Numbered from the stretch's first letter, positions 33,546 through 43,689 are shown. The stretch is 64,000 nucleotides of DNA from an uncultured Eubacteriales bacterium (GCA_948607205.1 CAPERS010000001.1:62001-126000), one strand, 5' to 3'. Program-made: numbers and translations. Notes: generated from the letters alone by a model not told the origin.

Positions 33546-34735
33546 TTCTTTCTAAGTTTTTCAATCCAAGGTGGAACATTTGAAGGTCTATCCACTTCAA
33601 CTCTTGATGAAGTTGGGTCATTGTTTGGTGTGAGATTAACTTCAGGTTTTTCTTCCACTGGAGCAGATTTCATGGCATATTGGCTGAAAATGCTTCTTGC
33701 AGAAGGCATCTCTTTCTTTTGACCCATATCGCCAATTGAGCGAGCAGATGCAACCGGATTTTCTTTCTTTTCCTCTTCTTCAGAGTTTGGCTTTTGGAAA
33801 CCTGTTGCAATAAGAGTGATTTCAACTTCGTCATGCATGTTTTCATCAACACTTGTTCCAAGAATGATGTTGCAGTTTTCATCAACAACTTCTCTGACAA
33901 GCGCTGCTGCTTCATTGAGGTCGTCTTGAGTGAGGTCATTTCCGCCTTTAATATTGATAAGAAGACCTGTTGCGCCTTCAATTGTTGTTTCAAGAAGTGG
34001 GCTTGCAACCGCTTGCTTAACAGCATCAAGTGCTTTGTTATCGCCAGTGCCATAGCCAATACCCATGTGAGCAAGTCCTTTATCTTTCATAATTGTTGTC
34101 ACATCGGCAAAGTCAAGGTTGATAAGCCCCGGATAAACGATAAGATCAGAAATGCCTTGAACGCCTTGACGAAGAACGTCATCAGCGAAACGGAAAGATT
34201 CAGTGAGCGGTGTTTTTTTAGGGACTATTTCAAGAAGTTTTTCATTTGGAATAACCACAAGTGCGTCAACATATTTTCTGAGTTTTTCAAGCCCTTGTTC
34301 AGCGTTTCTTTGACGAACTGGACCTTCAAAAGAGAATGGCTTTGTGATGACAGCAATTGTCAAAATGCCCATTTCTTTTGCAATTTGTGCAATAACAGGT
34401 GCAGCACCAGTTCCAGTTCCGCCACCCATACCAGCAGTGATGAACACAAGATTTGTGCCTTCAAGCATTTCAGTGATTGAAGCCTTGCTCTCTTCAGCAG
34501 CCTTTTGACCAATGTCTGGTTTTGCGCCAGCACCAAGACCTTGTGTAAGTCTTTCGCCAATTTGAAGTTTTGTTTCAGCCTTTGAAATCAAAAGCATTTG
34601 TCTGTCGGTGTTAACAACAACAAACTGAGCAGAAGTAACTCCCGCATCAATCATTCTGTTAACGGCATTATTTCCGCCACCACCAACGCCAACAACTTTG
34701 ATTTTTGCAACTGAGGTATTTGTGTAGTTATCCAT
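33536..34735 (-). CDS. ftsZ: Cell division protein FtsZ
   Basis: 399 residues: tubulin-like GTPase with [11 protein letters not shown], the signature [13 protein letters not shown] near residue 108 and the T7 loop NLDFADV. After the fold ends at about residue 315 there is a flexible linker and a C-terminal peptide [14 protein letters not shown], which has Trp where the usual FtsA/SepF-binding peptide has Phe. SD AGGAGTG. A promoter (TTGCAA-17-TACAAT) lies 32 bp upstream, so ftsZ can be transcribed separately from ftsA. Confidence 0.98.
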   Translation of the reverse strand: MDNYTNTSVAKIKVVGVGGGGNNAVNRMIDAGVTSAQFVVVNTDRQMLLISKAETKLQIGERLTQGLGAGAKPDIGQKAAEESKASITEMLEGTNLVFITAGMGGGTGTGAAPVIAQIAKEMGILTIAVITKPFSFEGPVRQRNAEQGLEKLRKYVDALVVIPNEKLLEIVPKKTPLTESFRFADDVLRQGVQGISDLIVYPGLINLDFADVTTIMKDKGLAHMGIGYGTGDNKALDAVKQAVASPLLETTIEGATGLLINIKGGNDLTQDDLNEAAALVREVVDENCNIILGTSVDENMHDEVEITLIATGFQKPNSEEEEKKENPVASARSIGDMGQKKEMPSARSIFSQYAMKSAPVEEKPEVNLTPNNDPTSSRVEVDRPSNVPPWIEKLRKNKK

Positions 34736-34767
34736 AAATTCACTCCTTGATTTGTTTTTTCATTTTT

Positions 34768-34796
34768 ATTGTAACTCTTTTTGCGTAAATTTGCAA
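34768..34796 (-). promoter_or_regulatory. Promoter of ftsZ
   Basis: TTGCAA (34796-34791), 17 bp, TACAAT (34773-34768) on the minus strand. The remaining ftsZ-ftsA gap holds only an AT-rich inverted repeat (GTATAA/TTATAC, about 34829-34860). Confidence 0.65.
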
Positions 34797-34994
34797 ACAA
34801 ACTAACGAAATTTTTCTAAAAAATGTATAATTTTTCATTTTTTTATGAATTTATACATTTGTTAATGATACTTTTCCAGTATTGAAAGGGCTTTTTAGCG
34901 ATTTTTGTCAATTTTTGACGCAAAAGGAGTTGTTTTCATTGTTTTTATGTGCCATTGTTTTTAGTCCAATATTTTTTTGCAATCTTAATCTTTG

Positions 34995-36107
34995 TTAACT
35001 TTTCAAAGCAGAAGAAACAAGAGAATAAATTGAAGCAAGCGTTGGTTTATCTTTTCCGGGAAGTCTTGGCACTCCATAACTTATGTTTCTGCCAAGGCAT
35101 TTTGCGAGATAGTCACGACCGCCTTTTATCTTTGTCACTCCACCGCCTGAGAGATAGACTGGAAGAAAAGGAATATAGTCACTCGAAAAGAGTTGAAGAC
35201 ATTTTGAAATCGCACTGCCAATGGTGTCGATGATATAGCCGACAACTTCATTCGCTTGGTTTAGTGGAATTTTTATAACTTTGCCTAAGTCGGTTGTAAG
35301 TTCATAAAAATCCGTTGATTTGCCTTTGAGTGATAATACAACCATTTTTTTCAATCGGTCGGCTTCAGAAAGAGTCAAATCAAATGCTTCTGAAAGGGAA
35401 TTTGTGATAAATGCGCCACCGATTGAGAAGGAAGATAAGTGCGCAAGTCCTTCACCCTTGACGATTGAAACAGATGTGGTCAGGTCACCAACGTCAATGA
35501 AAAGATTGAGGTCTTCTCTTTCCTCTTTTGAGATAACGAAAAGCGCTTCGCAAAGAGGTTCAGACATATATTCAACACTTTCAAATCCAAAACCGGCAAT
35601 AATGCTGTTGAAAAGTGAGATAAATTCACGACCAACATATATGATTGAAAGTTTGGCTGAAAGGGAAGATGCCATTTCGCCAATAGGGCTGTAGGACAAC
35701 CTTGCATCGTCAATAGTGAAAGAAATTGGATTAACAGAAAGGATTTCAACTCCCTCACCTTTCGCTTTTTCGCTTGCTGAATAAAACATTACTTCAATGT
35801 CTGATTGCTTTATCTTTCTTCTGTCACCAAAATTCATAGACGCGCTTGTTGCAATAACAGAAGAGAACTCTGCAGGAACACCGATATATACTTTCTTGTT
35901 TTTTGAATTATCAAAATCGAGGTCACTGAGCGCCTGTTTGAAAACTTGAGCAAGTTTTTCTGGGTTGAGAAATCTGCCCTCATAGAAACCTTCATAATCT
36001 GCTTCAACATAACCTTTGGTAATAAATGTGTCATTGACACCCTTTCCCGCCACCATAGCGCGAAGTTTAGATGAACCTATATCAAAAACGAGCACAAAAT
36101 CCTTCAT
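34995..36107 (-). CDS. ftsA: Cell division protein FtsA, apparently lacking the C-terminal membrane helix
   Basis: A 370-residue actin-like protein with the phosphate loop VFDIGSSKLRAMV, the SHS2 (1C) insertion, LFIDVGDLTTSVSIV and the adenosine motif LSGGGVTKIKGG. FtsA links FtsZ filaments to the membrane. Usual FtsA proteins (about 410-430 residues) end in a linker and an amphipathic helix; this one stops at TLASIYSLVSSALKS directly after the core, so membrane attachment must be by other means or through this last helix. SD AAGGTG. No frameshifted tail is apparent in the short stretch beyond the stop. Confidence 0.92.
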   Translation of the reverse strand: MKDFVLVFDIGSSKLRAMVAGKGVNDTFITKGYVEADYEGFYEGRFLNPEKLAQVFKQALSDLDFDNSKNKKVYIGVPAEFSSVIATSASMNFGDRRKIKQSDIEVMFYSASEKAKGEGVEILSVNPISFTIDDARLSYSPIGEMASSLSAKLSIIYVGREFISLFNSIIAGFGFESVEYMSEPLCEALFVISKEEREDLNLFIDVGDLTTSVSIVKGEGLAHLSSFSIGGAFITNSLSEAFDLTLSEADRLKKMVVLSLKGKSTDFYELTTDLGKVIKIPLNQANEVVGYIIDTIGSAISKCLQLFSSDYIPFLPVYLSGGGVTKIKGGRDYLAKCLGRNISYGVPRLPGKDKPTLASIYSLVSSALKS

Positions 36108-36221
36108 AATACACCTTAATTAAGTATAGTTTAGTCAAAAAAAGAAAGTTTGTCAATAAAATCGCAAACTTTCAAAAAAATCTTTATTATTTTATTTATT
36201 ATATAATTAATATATTTATCT

Positions 36222-37109
36222 TTAATTATCTCCTGCATTCAAATATGCTTTTGGAAGAATTTTGAAATAAATTCCATCAGTGAGATAATAGTTGTTTATT
36301 TCAATGACTGCACTGTCGAGAGTTTCTTTGTCCCAAGACCCCAAAATTTCAAACTCTCCATTTTCATGGACAATTTTTATCTCCTTTCCGATAAGTGAAT
36401 AAATTTGAGAAAAAACCTGAATAAAACTTGCTACTTTTTCTTTGAGCATTTTTTGACAGTTATAAAGTTTGACTTCTTGACCACTGAAAAGTTCCAAGTT
36501 TGCAAGAATCTCATTTTTGTTTGTCTTGTCATTTTTGAAATTTTCAAAGTTTATCTCTTTGATTAGCGCTTTTTGCTCAAAAATCTGTCGATTGTTTTCA
36601 ATCAAAGCAGAGAAAACATCGATATAGCCACTAACATTCAAAAATTGACCTTCGATTGCTTGGGCTTTTATTTCAATTCCGCTTAAAAGAATAGGATTAT
36701 TTTGTAACGACTGGAAAGATTCAACAATTTTTAAAACTTTGAATTCTTGGTCGGTTATATAGAACTGACTGTCATCTTTGGCGACAGCAAAAACTTCTTC
36801 ACGCTCAGAAACATGAATGATAAACTTATTTGGAAAAACTGTTTCAATATTTATAACCTTAATGTAAGGATATTTTTTTTCAATGTTTTCTTTATATGCC
36901 TTTTTGCTGTGAAAAACCACGCTTGAGCCATATGCAAATTCACCAGTTTCAACAATCTCTTCGCTCGTCGCTGTGAGAAAAGTAGTGCTTGTCCGAAAAT
37001 CAACTTCCACATGCTTTAAAGAAAAAAGAGTGAATAAAAGAAGAATGATAAGCCCAATAAGCCCAACAAAAACTCCTCCTCCAATTATCCACTTCTTTTT
37101 CTTGGTCAA
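36222..37109 (-). CDS. ftsQ: Cell division protein FtsQ/DivIB
   Basis: 295 residues: a short basic cytosolic start (TKKKKW), one membrane segment at about 8-30 (GGGVFVGLIGLIILLLFTLF), a POTRA-type domain (VEVDFRTSTTFL, YPYIKVINIETVFPNKFIIHV) and the beta domain that follows. It acts at the septum with the synthase complex. Start is TTG 37109 with GGAG six bases upstream. Position between murA and ftsA in a division cluster supports the call. ftsL and the division transpeptidase gene are not in this cluster. Confidence 0.88.
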   Translation of the reverse strand: MTKKKKWIIGGGVFVGLIGLIILLLFTLFSLKHVEVDFRTSTTFLTATSEEIVETGEFAYGSSVVFHSKKAYKENIEKKYPYIKVINIETVFPNKFIIHVSEREEVFAVAKDDSQFYITDQEFKVLKIVESFQSLQNNPILLSGIEIKAQAIEGQFLNVSGYIDVFSALIENNRQIFEQKALIKEINFENFKNDKTNKNEILANLELFSGQEVKLYNCQKMLKEKVASFIQVFSQIYSLIGKEIKIVHENGEFEILGSWDKETLDSAVIEINNYYLTDGIYFKILPKAYLNAGDN

Positions 37110-37134
37110 TTTTCACTCCTTTTTTTTGAATGAT

Positions 37135-38394
37135 TTAATAATCCTTTATCCTCTTGATATCAACGCCGATTGCGCTGAGTTTGTCTTCTATATTAAAGTA
37201 GCCTCTGTCAATAAGTTCAACACCGCTTATCGTGGTGTAGCCCTCTGCTTTCATACCTGCCATGACAAGAGCAATTCCGCCACGAAGGTCTGGCGAGTTG
37301 ACGTCTGCTCCATAGAGTTTTTCCCTGCCTTTGATAACACAAACATTTGAACGGAATTTGATATCAGCGCCCATTTTGATAAGTTCTGGAACATGCTTAA
37401 AACGCGATTCAAACAAATTTTCAACCACAAGACAATAACCATTGCTGACAGCTTGAAGAGCCATGATTTGCGGTTGCAAGTCAGTTGGAAGACCGGGATA
37501 AACAGCCGTTTCAACTTCGTTAAAAGCGTCAAGCCTTCCAGAAGATGACACAAATATTCTATCATCTTTTATGTCTATCTTGCAAGCACTTTGAGAAAGT
37601 TTTGATAAAAGTGCTTGATTATGATAAGGTAAAAAGTTTTCAACCTCAATTTCTCCACCGCACATTGCGCACATGAGAAGATATGTTCCGCCTGCAATAC
37701 GGTCTGGAATAACCTCATATGTGCAACCATGCAAATGATTTACTCCTTCAATGTAAATCATGTTTGTGCCTGCACCACTGACCTTTGCACCACATGCATT
37801 CAAAAAATCTTGCAAATCAACAATTTCAGGCTCTTTTGCCGGATTAAAAATTCTTGTTATTCCTTTTGTCTTCACACCTGCCATCATTAAGTTTTCAGTT
37901 GCTCCAACACTTGCAAAACTCAAAGTAACGTCACAGCCTTCCATGCTTTCGCCGTTTGCATATATGTATCCATTTTTTTCAACAATTCTTGTTCCCATTG
38001 CGCGAAGTCCATTGAGGTGAAGGTCGATTGGCCTCAAACCAATCTCACAACCTCCGGGATAGGCAACCTTGCCAATTTTATGTCTGCAAAGAAGTGGTCC
38101 AAGCGCGAAAATTGATGACCTGAGTGAGCCTGCCAATTGTGAAGTTATGGTGTGCTCTTCAATAGTAGATGCGTCGATTATAAGGTCATCTTCCTTCCAT
38201 TCAACCTTTGCTCCAAGTTTACCTAAAATCTCACACATGGCAACAACATCTGAATATTTGGGCACATGTTTAAGTGTCACAACTCCGTCCACCATGATAA
38301 CACCTGCAAGCACTGGAAGAAGTGCATTTTTTGCGCCATCAACCTTAATTTTCCCAAAAAGTTTGTTTCCGCCGTTTATAAACAACTTATCCAT
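37135..38394 (-). CDS. murA: UDP-N-acetylglucosamine 1-carboxyvinyltransferase
   Basis: 419 residues with the two EPSP-synthase-like domains: INGGNKLFGKIKVDGAKNA at the start, the catalytic-loop segment GGCEIGLRPIDLHLNG (Cys present, so fosfomycin-sensitive type) and DLRGGIALVMAG near the end. It makes the first committed precursor of peptidoglycan. The only plausible SD (GAGG) lies within the 3' arm of a hairpin ending six T residues before the ATG; see the hairpin entry. Placed between ftsW and ftsQ in the wall cluster. Confidence 0.97.
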   Translation of the reverse strand: MDKLFINGGNKLFGKIKVDGAKNALLPVLAGVIMVDGVVTLKHVPKYSDVVAMCEILGKLGAKVEWKEDDLIIDASTIEEHTITSQLAGSLRSSIFALGPLLCRHKIGKVAYPGGCEIGLRPIDLHLNGLRAMGTRIVEKNGYIYANGESMEGCDVTLSFASVGATENLMMAGVKTKGITRIFNPAKEPEIVDLQDFLNACGAKVSGAGTNMIYIEGVNHLHGCTYEVIPDRIAGGTYLLMCAMCGGEIEVENFLPYHNQALLSKLSQSACKIDIKDDRIFVSSSGRLDAFNEVETAVYPGLPTDLQPQIMALQAVSNGYCLVVENLFESRFKHVPELIKMGADIKFRSNVCVIKGREKLYGADVNSPDLRGGIALVMAGMKAEGYTTISGVELIDRGYFNIEDKLSAIGVDIKRIKDY

Positions 38395-38426
38395 AAAAAA
38401 GACCTCACATATCTTTATATGAGGTC
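38395..38426 (-). promoter_or_regulatory. Hairpin plus T6 abutting the murA start codon
   Basis: The minus strand reads GACCTCATAT, a 6-base loop, ATGTGAGGTC (10-bp stem with one G-U), TTTTTT, ATG. It has the form of an intrinsic terminator, and the murA SD (GAGG) lies in the 3' arm. It may end ftsW transcripts, hide the murA SD, or act as an attenuator. Confidence 0.8.
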
Positions 38427-38536
38427 ACAAGGTTGTTTGGTGCATCAATGCCATAATTGAAATGCAGTCATTTTCAAAGTTGACTTATAACAACGATACT
38501 TTGTTGGCTATAATCATTTTTTTAAGGTTAAAATTC

Positions 38537-39721
38537 TTAAACGCCACTTTTATTACCCTTTTTTGTTGATTTTTTGACTTTAAACGATGAAAGTTTGAAC
38601 ATATAACTTTTTTCGCCAGAAGATTGTCTTAAAACATTTAGACAAATTCCAATTCCCGCCATGAACACCATAACGCTTGTTCCGCCTGAACTTATAAAAG
38701 GAAGTGGCAAGCCAGTTGGCGGAATTGAACCAGTCACAACTGCAATGTTGAGAAGTGTTTGCACGCCAATAATGAGAGCAACGCCACACGAAAGCAAAGC
38801 GCCAAATCTGTCTTTTGCATTAAGTCCAACTTTGATAAGGAGAATAACCAATGTCAAAAACAGTGCCATAAGTGCAATTAAACCCAAAAATCCAATCTCT
38901 TCGCCTATGATTGAAAGAATGAAATCAGATTCTGCAAAAGGAAGGAAAAGATATTTTTGACGTGAATTGAAAATACCCACGCCAAACCAGCCACCTGAGC
39001 CAAGAGAATAGAGCGACTGTATCAGTTGAAAGCCCTCGCCTTGTGGTGTTGCCCAAGGGTCAATAAAGGCAAGCAACCGTTTAAGCCTATATGGCTCAAG
39101 AATAATCAGCGCAGGCACTGCAAGCGATGCAGGAATTGAAAACATGAGTGTGTGCTTTTTGCTCATTCCTCCGATTATAAGCATGAAGAGTGTGACAAAC
39201 GCAATGCACATGGTCACGCTCATACTGGGTTCAAGCATAATGAGCAGGCATAAACTTCCCCCAACAATAAAAATTGGAATAAGACCTTTGAGTGTTTTTA
39301 TTTTGTCATGATTGTCAGACAAATGACTTGCGCAAAAGATAACCAGTGCAAACTTGGCAATTTCAGAAGGCTGAATGGAAAAGCCGAGAATGGAAACCCA
39401 GCGCTTTGCACCGTAACTTTCCATGCCAAGACCTGGAATGAAAACACAGGCAAGCAGAACAAGTGAAATTGCAACAATCCACCACTTAAAACGCTTCAAG
39501 GCATGATAGTCAAAAAAGGTGAAAAAGAGCATTGCAAACACACCCAAAACCACACCCATGATTTGCTTAAACAAAAAGAAATACTGATTGCCATAGTGAT
39601 GTTGGGCTGAGTAAAATGATGCAGAATAAACCATAAGACACCCGAATGATGATAGTGCCAAAACGATAAAGATAATTGCAAGAATGCTTTTATTTATTCT
39701 CAATTTTGTCATAGCGCTCAA
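38537..39721 (-). CDS. ftsW: Peptidoglycan polymerase FtsW (SEDS family)
   Basis: 394 residues with about ten membrane segments; family marks are LMVYSAS, YGAKRWVSILGFSIQPSE, ESDFILSIIGEEIGFLG and GSIPPTGLPLPFISSGGTS (with the catalytic Asp region on the large loop upstream). It polymerises septal glycan with a class B PBP. The TTG at 39721 has the better SD (GGAG, 7 bases), while an ATG at 39712 is possible; either way it overlaps murD. The gene is followed by the hairpin before murA. Confidence 0.93.
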   Translation of the reverse strand: MSAMTKLRINKSILAIIFIVLALSSFGCLMVYSASFYSAQHHYGNQYFFLFKQIMGVVLGVFAMLFFTFFDYHALKRFKWWIVAISLVLLACVFIPGLGMESYGAKRWVSILGFSIQPSEIAKFALVIFCASHLSDNHDKIKTLKGLIPIFIVGGSLCLLIMLEPSMSVTMCIAFVTLFMLIIGGMSKKHTLMFSIPASLAVPALIILEPYRLKRLLAFIDPWATPQGEGFQLIQSLYSLGSGGWFGVGIFNSRQKYLFLPFAESDFILSIIGEEIGFLGLIALMALFLTLVILLIKVGLNAKDRFGALLSCGVALIIGVQTLLNIAVVTGSIPPTGLPLPFISSGGTSVMVFMAGIGICLNVLRQSSGEKSYMFKLSSFKVKKSTKKGNKSGV

Positions 39722-41000
39722 ACATCATCTCCTTAAAAACTTGCCCTCTGATTGCATATGAGCCAAATTCGTCAAAACTTGCACAGCCTGGTGAAAGCAA
39801 AATTATCTGCCCTTCTTCCAAGTGCTCGCGAACAAAACTTACACAGCCTTTCATGGTTTTGAAAAGTTGAGGATTATATCCAAATTTTTGTGCAGTTTCA
39901 TATAGATACTCTCCTGCCTGACCAAAGCAGTATAGTTTTTCCATTTGATAACCTTTTTGGAAAAATTCCTCAAAATTGCAATTTTTGTTAAGTCCACCCA
40001 TAAGAAGCACAAGCCTGTCATTACCCAGCGCCTCGACTGCCATTTCAACTGACGAAATGTTGGTCGCTTTGCTGTCGTCAAACACTTCTGCTCCTCCAAC
40101 TGAACCTAAATACTCCAGCCTATGTGGTGGCGCTTTAAAGGTTGCAATCGAACTTTTAAGGCTTTTTGGCTTTATATGAAGTTTTGAACATATTGCCACA
40201 CAAGCCAAAACATTTTCAAGATTCTTTGAGCCAAAAAGTGAAACATCGTTGCAAGAGATAACCTTTGTGTTGTTTATGCAAACGGCGTTATTTTTAACAG
40301 AAATACCTTTATTTAAAGGTTTTTTTGAGAAATATTGCACTTTTTTTGAAATTTTCAGTCCGCGGGTTAATTTATCATCGAAATTTAAAATAACCTTTTG
40401 TCTGCCTTTTTCAGACAGTATTTTGCTTTTCACGCGAACATATTCTTCAAAACTTCCATGCCTATCAATGTGGTCCGACGCCAAGTTCAAAACGCAGGCA
40501 ATATCTCCGCGAAAGGCAGAAGAAAGTTCAAGTTGAAAGTTTGAAACTTCAACAACATACACACTGTTTTTGTCGCCTTCCTCACAAACTGACGTGAATG
40601 GAAGCCCAATATTTCCGCACACAAAAGTTTGGCGTCCGCTTTCTTTGACGCACTTTCCAACAAGAGATGTGACTGTTGTTTTTCCATTCGTTCCAGTTAT
40701 GGCAACAATCTTGCCTTTGCAAAAATTATAGGCAAGGTCAAGTTCGCTTATAACAGGAACCTTGCTCATAAGAAAACGTGACAAAAGTTCATTCCCTAAA
40801 ACCTTAACTCCCGGACTTACAACAACCAAGTCATAACTTTCCACGTTTGGATTTTTGTCATAGCAAAAAAGATTTCCAAATCGCTCTTCGTCGTCATAAA
40901 AACTGACACACGCACCTTTTGAATGAAGAAGTTTGCAAGATGATTGCCCACTTGTGCCCATACCATAAACGAGCACCCTTTTACCTTTCAATGATTTCAT
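39690..41000 (-). CDS. murD: UDP-N-acetylmuramoylalanine--D-glutamate ligase
   Basis: 436 residues: Rossmann start VLVYGMGTSGQSSCKLL, ATP loop ITGTNGKTTVTSLVG near residue 107, NLASDHIDRHGSFEEY and the C-terminal LLSPGCASFDEFGSYAIRG. It adds D-Glu to UDP-MurNAc-L-Ala. ATG with SD TAGGAG. It lies between mraY and ftsW in the cluster; the ftsW start is inside its 3' end. Confidence 0.96.
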   Translation of the reverse strand: MKSLKGKRVLVYGMGTSGQSSCKLLHSKGACVSFYDDEERFGNLFCYDKNPNVESYDLVVVSPGVKVLGNELLSRFLMSKVPVISELDLAYNFCKGKIVAITGTNGKTTVTSLVGKCVKESGRQTFVCGNIGLPFTSVCEEGDKNSVYVVEVSNFQLELSSAFRGDIACVLNLASDHIDRHGSFEEYVRVKSKILSEKGRQKVILNFDDKLTRGLKISKKVQYFSKKPLNKGISVKNNAVCINNTKVISCNDVSLFGSKNLENVLACVAICSKLHIKPKSLKSSIATFKAPPHRLEYLGSVGGAEVFDDSKATNISSVEMAVEALGNDRLVLLMGGLNKNCNFEEFFQKGYQMEKLYCFGQAGEYLYETAQKFGYNPQLFKTMKGCVSFVREHLEEGQIILLSPGCASFDEFGSYAIRGQVFKEMMFERYDKIENK

Positions 41001-41040
41001 AATTCTCCTAAAATCTTTGATAGGTCAAGGGCATCAAAAG

Positions 41041-42000
41041 TTAAACTGCGCCAACTACATAAAAATAGCCAAGTGTCGTGCAAAGCCCGACCACCAAAGT
41101 TATTATTATATATATTGTCACAATTCGATTTTCATGCACTCCAAGTTGCTCAAAGTGGTGATGAAGGGGTGCCATTTTGAAAATGCGCTTTTTGGTCTTT
41201 TTATAGTAAGCCACCTGCAAAATGTCTGAAAGAGTTGTCAACACAAAAAGTATGCCAATCATTGCGACGATAAGTTCAAGCCCTGAAAAAACAGCAAGTG
41301 ACGCAATAAGTCCGCCAAGTGCAAGCGAACCGGTGTCACCCATAAAAATTTTTGCAGGAAAACCATTGACCATTAAAAAAGCCAACAGCGCTCCAACCAT
41401 AGCAAAAGAAATGATTGCAAGATTGGCAAAAGAAAGCAGTGCAAGAATGATTCCAAAAAAGATGAGATATGTTGCACTCACTCCACCTGCAAGACCATCA
41501 AGCCCATCTGTCAGATTGACAGAATTTGTCACAGCCACAAAGAAAACGATGATGAAAGGTATAATGCCCCAAGAAAGTTCAAGTTTAATGCCAAAGAAAT
41601 TAAGGCTTGTCCCAACATTTAAATAAACAAAGATTGCAAGCAGAAGCGCAATGCCAACTTGTCCGATAATTTTTTGATATGGCTTTAAGCCCTCGTTCTG
41701 ATGAAAACGAATTTTGATAAAGTCGTCAAGAAAGCCAAGAAAGCCATAACTGAGCATGGTGAGAAGCACAAGGCATGGCACAAGAAAATCACCGCGCACA
41801 AAAATAAGACAAGGTATTGTTGCAAGAATAAAAATCCAACCGCCCATTGTTGCAGTTCCGCTTTTTGTTGCATGCTTGTCCACATAATGAAGAATGGTTT
41901 GCGAAACTTTAAGTTTTTTGCAAACCAAAATTATAGGTTTTGAAATGAGCATTCCTAAGATTAAACTTGTGAGGAATGCAAGAACATAACTATAAATCAT
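41041..42000 (-). CDS. mraY: Phospho-N-acetylmuramoyl-pentapeptide-transferase
   Basis: 319 residues from ATG 42000 (MIYSYVLAFLTS), preceded by AAGGGTGGTG. About ten membrane segments and the catalytic cytosolic motifs: KSGTATMGG, FLDDFIKIR, NSVNLTDGLDGLAGG and MAPLHHHFE. It forms lipid I from UDP-MurNAc-pentapeptide. Overlaps murE by 11 bp, so translation is coupled. Confidence 0.97.
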   Translation of the reverse strand: MIYSYVLAFLTSLILGMLISKPIILVCKKLKVSQTILHYVDKHATKSGTATMGGWIFILATIPCLIFVRGDFLVPCLVLLTMLSYGFLGFLDDFIKIRFHQNEGLKPYQKIIGQVGIALLLAIFVYLNVGTSLNFFGIKLELSWGIIPFIIVFFVAVTNSVNLTDGLDGLAGGVSATYLIFFGIILALLSFANLAIISFAMVGALLAFLMVNGFPAKIFMGDTGSLALGGLIASLAVFSGLELIVAMIGILFVLTTLSDILQVAYYKKTKKRIFKMAPLHHHFEQLGVHENRIVTIYIIITLVVGLCTTLGYFYVVGAV

Positions 42001-43453
42001 TTTCACCACCCTTTATTTCCACAAACTTATTTCTGAAATAATTATGGACAACATCAAAATCATTATACTGATGTTTGACGCCCATTATGTCTTGATATTT
42101 TTCGCCACCCTTGCCAGCAATGATGAGCGTGTCACCTTCCTTACAATCAGCAAGCGCCAAAGCAATCGCAGTTGCCCTGTCTTCGCAGATGACATAATCT
42201 CCAGACAAGCCTTCCTTTATTTCATTAATAATATCCATAGGTTTTTCAAATCTTGGGTTATCACTTGTCACATAGACCTTGTCAGAATTCTTGCTGGCAA
42301 TTTCACCCATAATTTTTCTTTTTTGCCTGTCACGATTGCCACCACAGCCAAACAAAGTTATCACTCGATTTTTTGTTATCTCTCTGGCTGTTTCAATAAC
42401 TTTTTCAATTCCGTCAGGTGTGTGAGCATAGTCAATCACAATATTTAAGCCCATATATTTGATAACATTGAATCGACCTTCCACCGCTTGAATATATCTA
42501 AAATTGGTCTGAATAAGACCTGCCGGAATGCCAAGCGCACGACATGCCATGATTGAGGCAAGAGAGTTTTGAATGTTGTATTTTCCAACAAGATTGGTTT
42601 TAATAAAGAAAGTTTCATCAAGGCAACGACAAGAGAAAGATGTGTTGTCAAATTCACTCTTAATTTCGCTTGCATGAACATCACTGTTTGGTGAAAGTCC
42701 ATAACTTAAAATTGGAACACCTGCCTTGTCAATAATCGACCTTGCATAATCGTCGTCATAACAAACAATGCCAAGATTGATATTTTTGTTATCAAAGAAG
42801 TCCAATTTGGCTTTTGCATATTTTTCCATATCGCCGAAAAAATCGAGGTGGTCTTCGGTTATATTGGTCAAAATTCCAATGTCAAACTTGATTCCTTCAA
42901 GTTTCTTTAAAGCAATTGCATGTGCGGAGGCTTCCATTATCACATATTCAATTCCTTCATCTTTCATATTCTTGAAAAGTTTGTGAAGAAGATATGGGTC
43001 AGGCGTCGTGAAACCAGTTTCAACTTTTTTGCCATTGAATTTAACGCCTTCAGTTCCAATCAATCCAACTGGAATTTTACTGCTTTTCAAAATTTCATAA
43101 ATCAAACTTGTTGTCGTGGTTTTTCCATTTGTTCCTGTCACCGCGATGATATGTAAGCTATCACACGCCTTTTCAAAAAAGTTTTTTGACGCAAGCGAAT
43201 AAGCCTTTCTCGCATCGTCCACTTGAACTATATTTTCCCCACTTTTGCTGTCACTGAGAACAGCCACCGCACCGCGTGAAAAAGCGTCAGCAATAAAATC
43301 ATTGCCATCGCTGTTGACACCTTTCATTGCAATAAAAAGGTCACCTTCTCTGACTTCGTCACTCTTTGTTTTGATATCTAAAATTTCATTTTTTAAAAGT
43401 TCACTGTCTGCATAAAAATTTATTCCACCCAAAATCTTGCCAAGTTTCATCAT
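41990..43453 (-). CDS. murE: UDP-N-acetylmuramyl-tripeptide synthetase (meso-DAP type)
   Basis: 487 residues: N-terminal substrate domain (KTKSDEVREGDLFIAMKG), ATP loop TGTNGKTTTTSLIYE near residue 112, and the amino-acid selectivity motif TSDNPRFEKP, where DNPR points to meso-diaminopimelate. ATG ATG start with SD GGAGGA. mraY and murD follow in the same operon. A 506-bp non-coding gap separates it from ddl upstream. Confidence 0.96.
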   Translation of the reverse strand: MMKLGKILGGINFYADSELLKNEILDIKTKSDEVREGDLFIAMKGVNSDGNDFIADAFSRGAVAVLSDSKSGENIVQVDDARKAYSLASKNFFEKACDSLHIIAVTGTNGKTTTTSLIYEILKSSKIPVGLIGTEGVKFNGKKVETGFTTPDPYLLHKLFKNMKDEGIEYVIMEASAHAIALKKLEGIKFDIGILTNITEDHLDFFGDMEKYAKAKLDFFDNKNINLGIVCYDDDYARSIIDKAGVPILSYGLSPNSDVHASEIKSEFDNTSFSCRCLDETFFIKTNLVGKYNIQNSLASIMACRALGIPAGLIQTNFRYIQAVEGRFNVIKYMGLNIVIDYAHTPDGIEKVIETAREITKNRVITLFGCGGNRDRQKRKIMGEIASKNSDKVYVTSDNPRFEKPMDIINEIKEGLSGDYVICEDRATAIALALADCKEGDTLIIAGKGGEKYQDIMGVKHQYNDFDVVHNYFRNKFVEIKGGENDL

Positions 43454-43660
43454 TCCTCCAAAATAAGTCGCTTTTACCTTAACATTTTATATATTTTTGC
43501 ACTGGAAATGACATTGCAACTAAAATAAGTGATTTTTTTCAATAAAAAGATAATTTCCTTCATATTTGTTTTAATTGCGACACATTTCTCTACTACAAGT
43601 TATGCTTGCATATTTATGCAAGTGTTTGTATATTTAAAAATATTTTCTTTTGGAGTTTGC

Positions 43661-43689
43661 TTGACATTTAACTGTTCTGTTTATATATT
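43661..43689 (+). promoter_or_regulatory. Strong plus-strand promoter in the murE-ddl gap
   Basis: TTGACA (43661-43666), 17 bp, TATATT (43684-43689). It reads toward the repeats at 43731 and antisense to ddl; no convincing gene follows, so a short RNA is the likely product. Confidence 0.5.
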
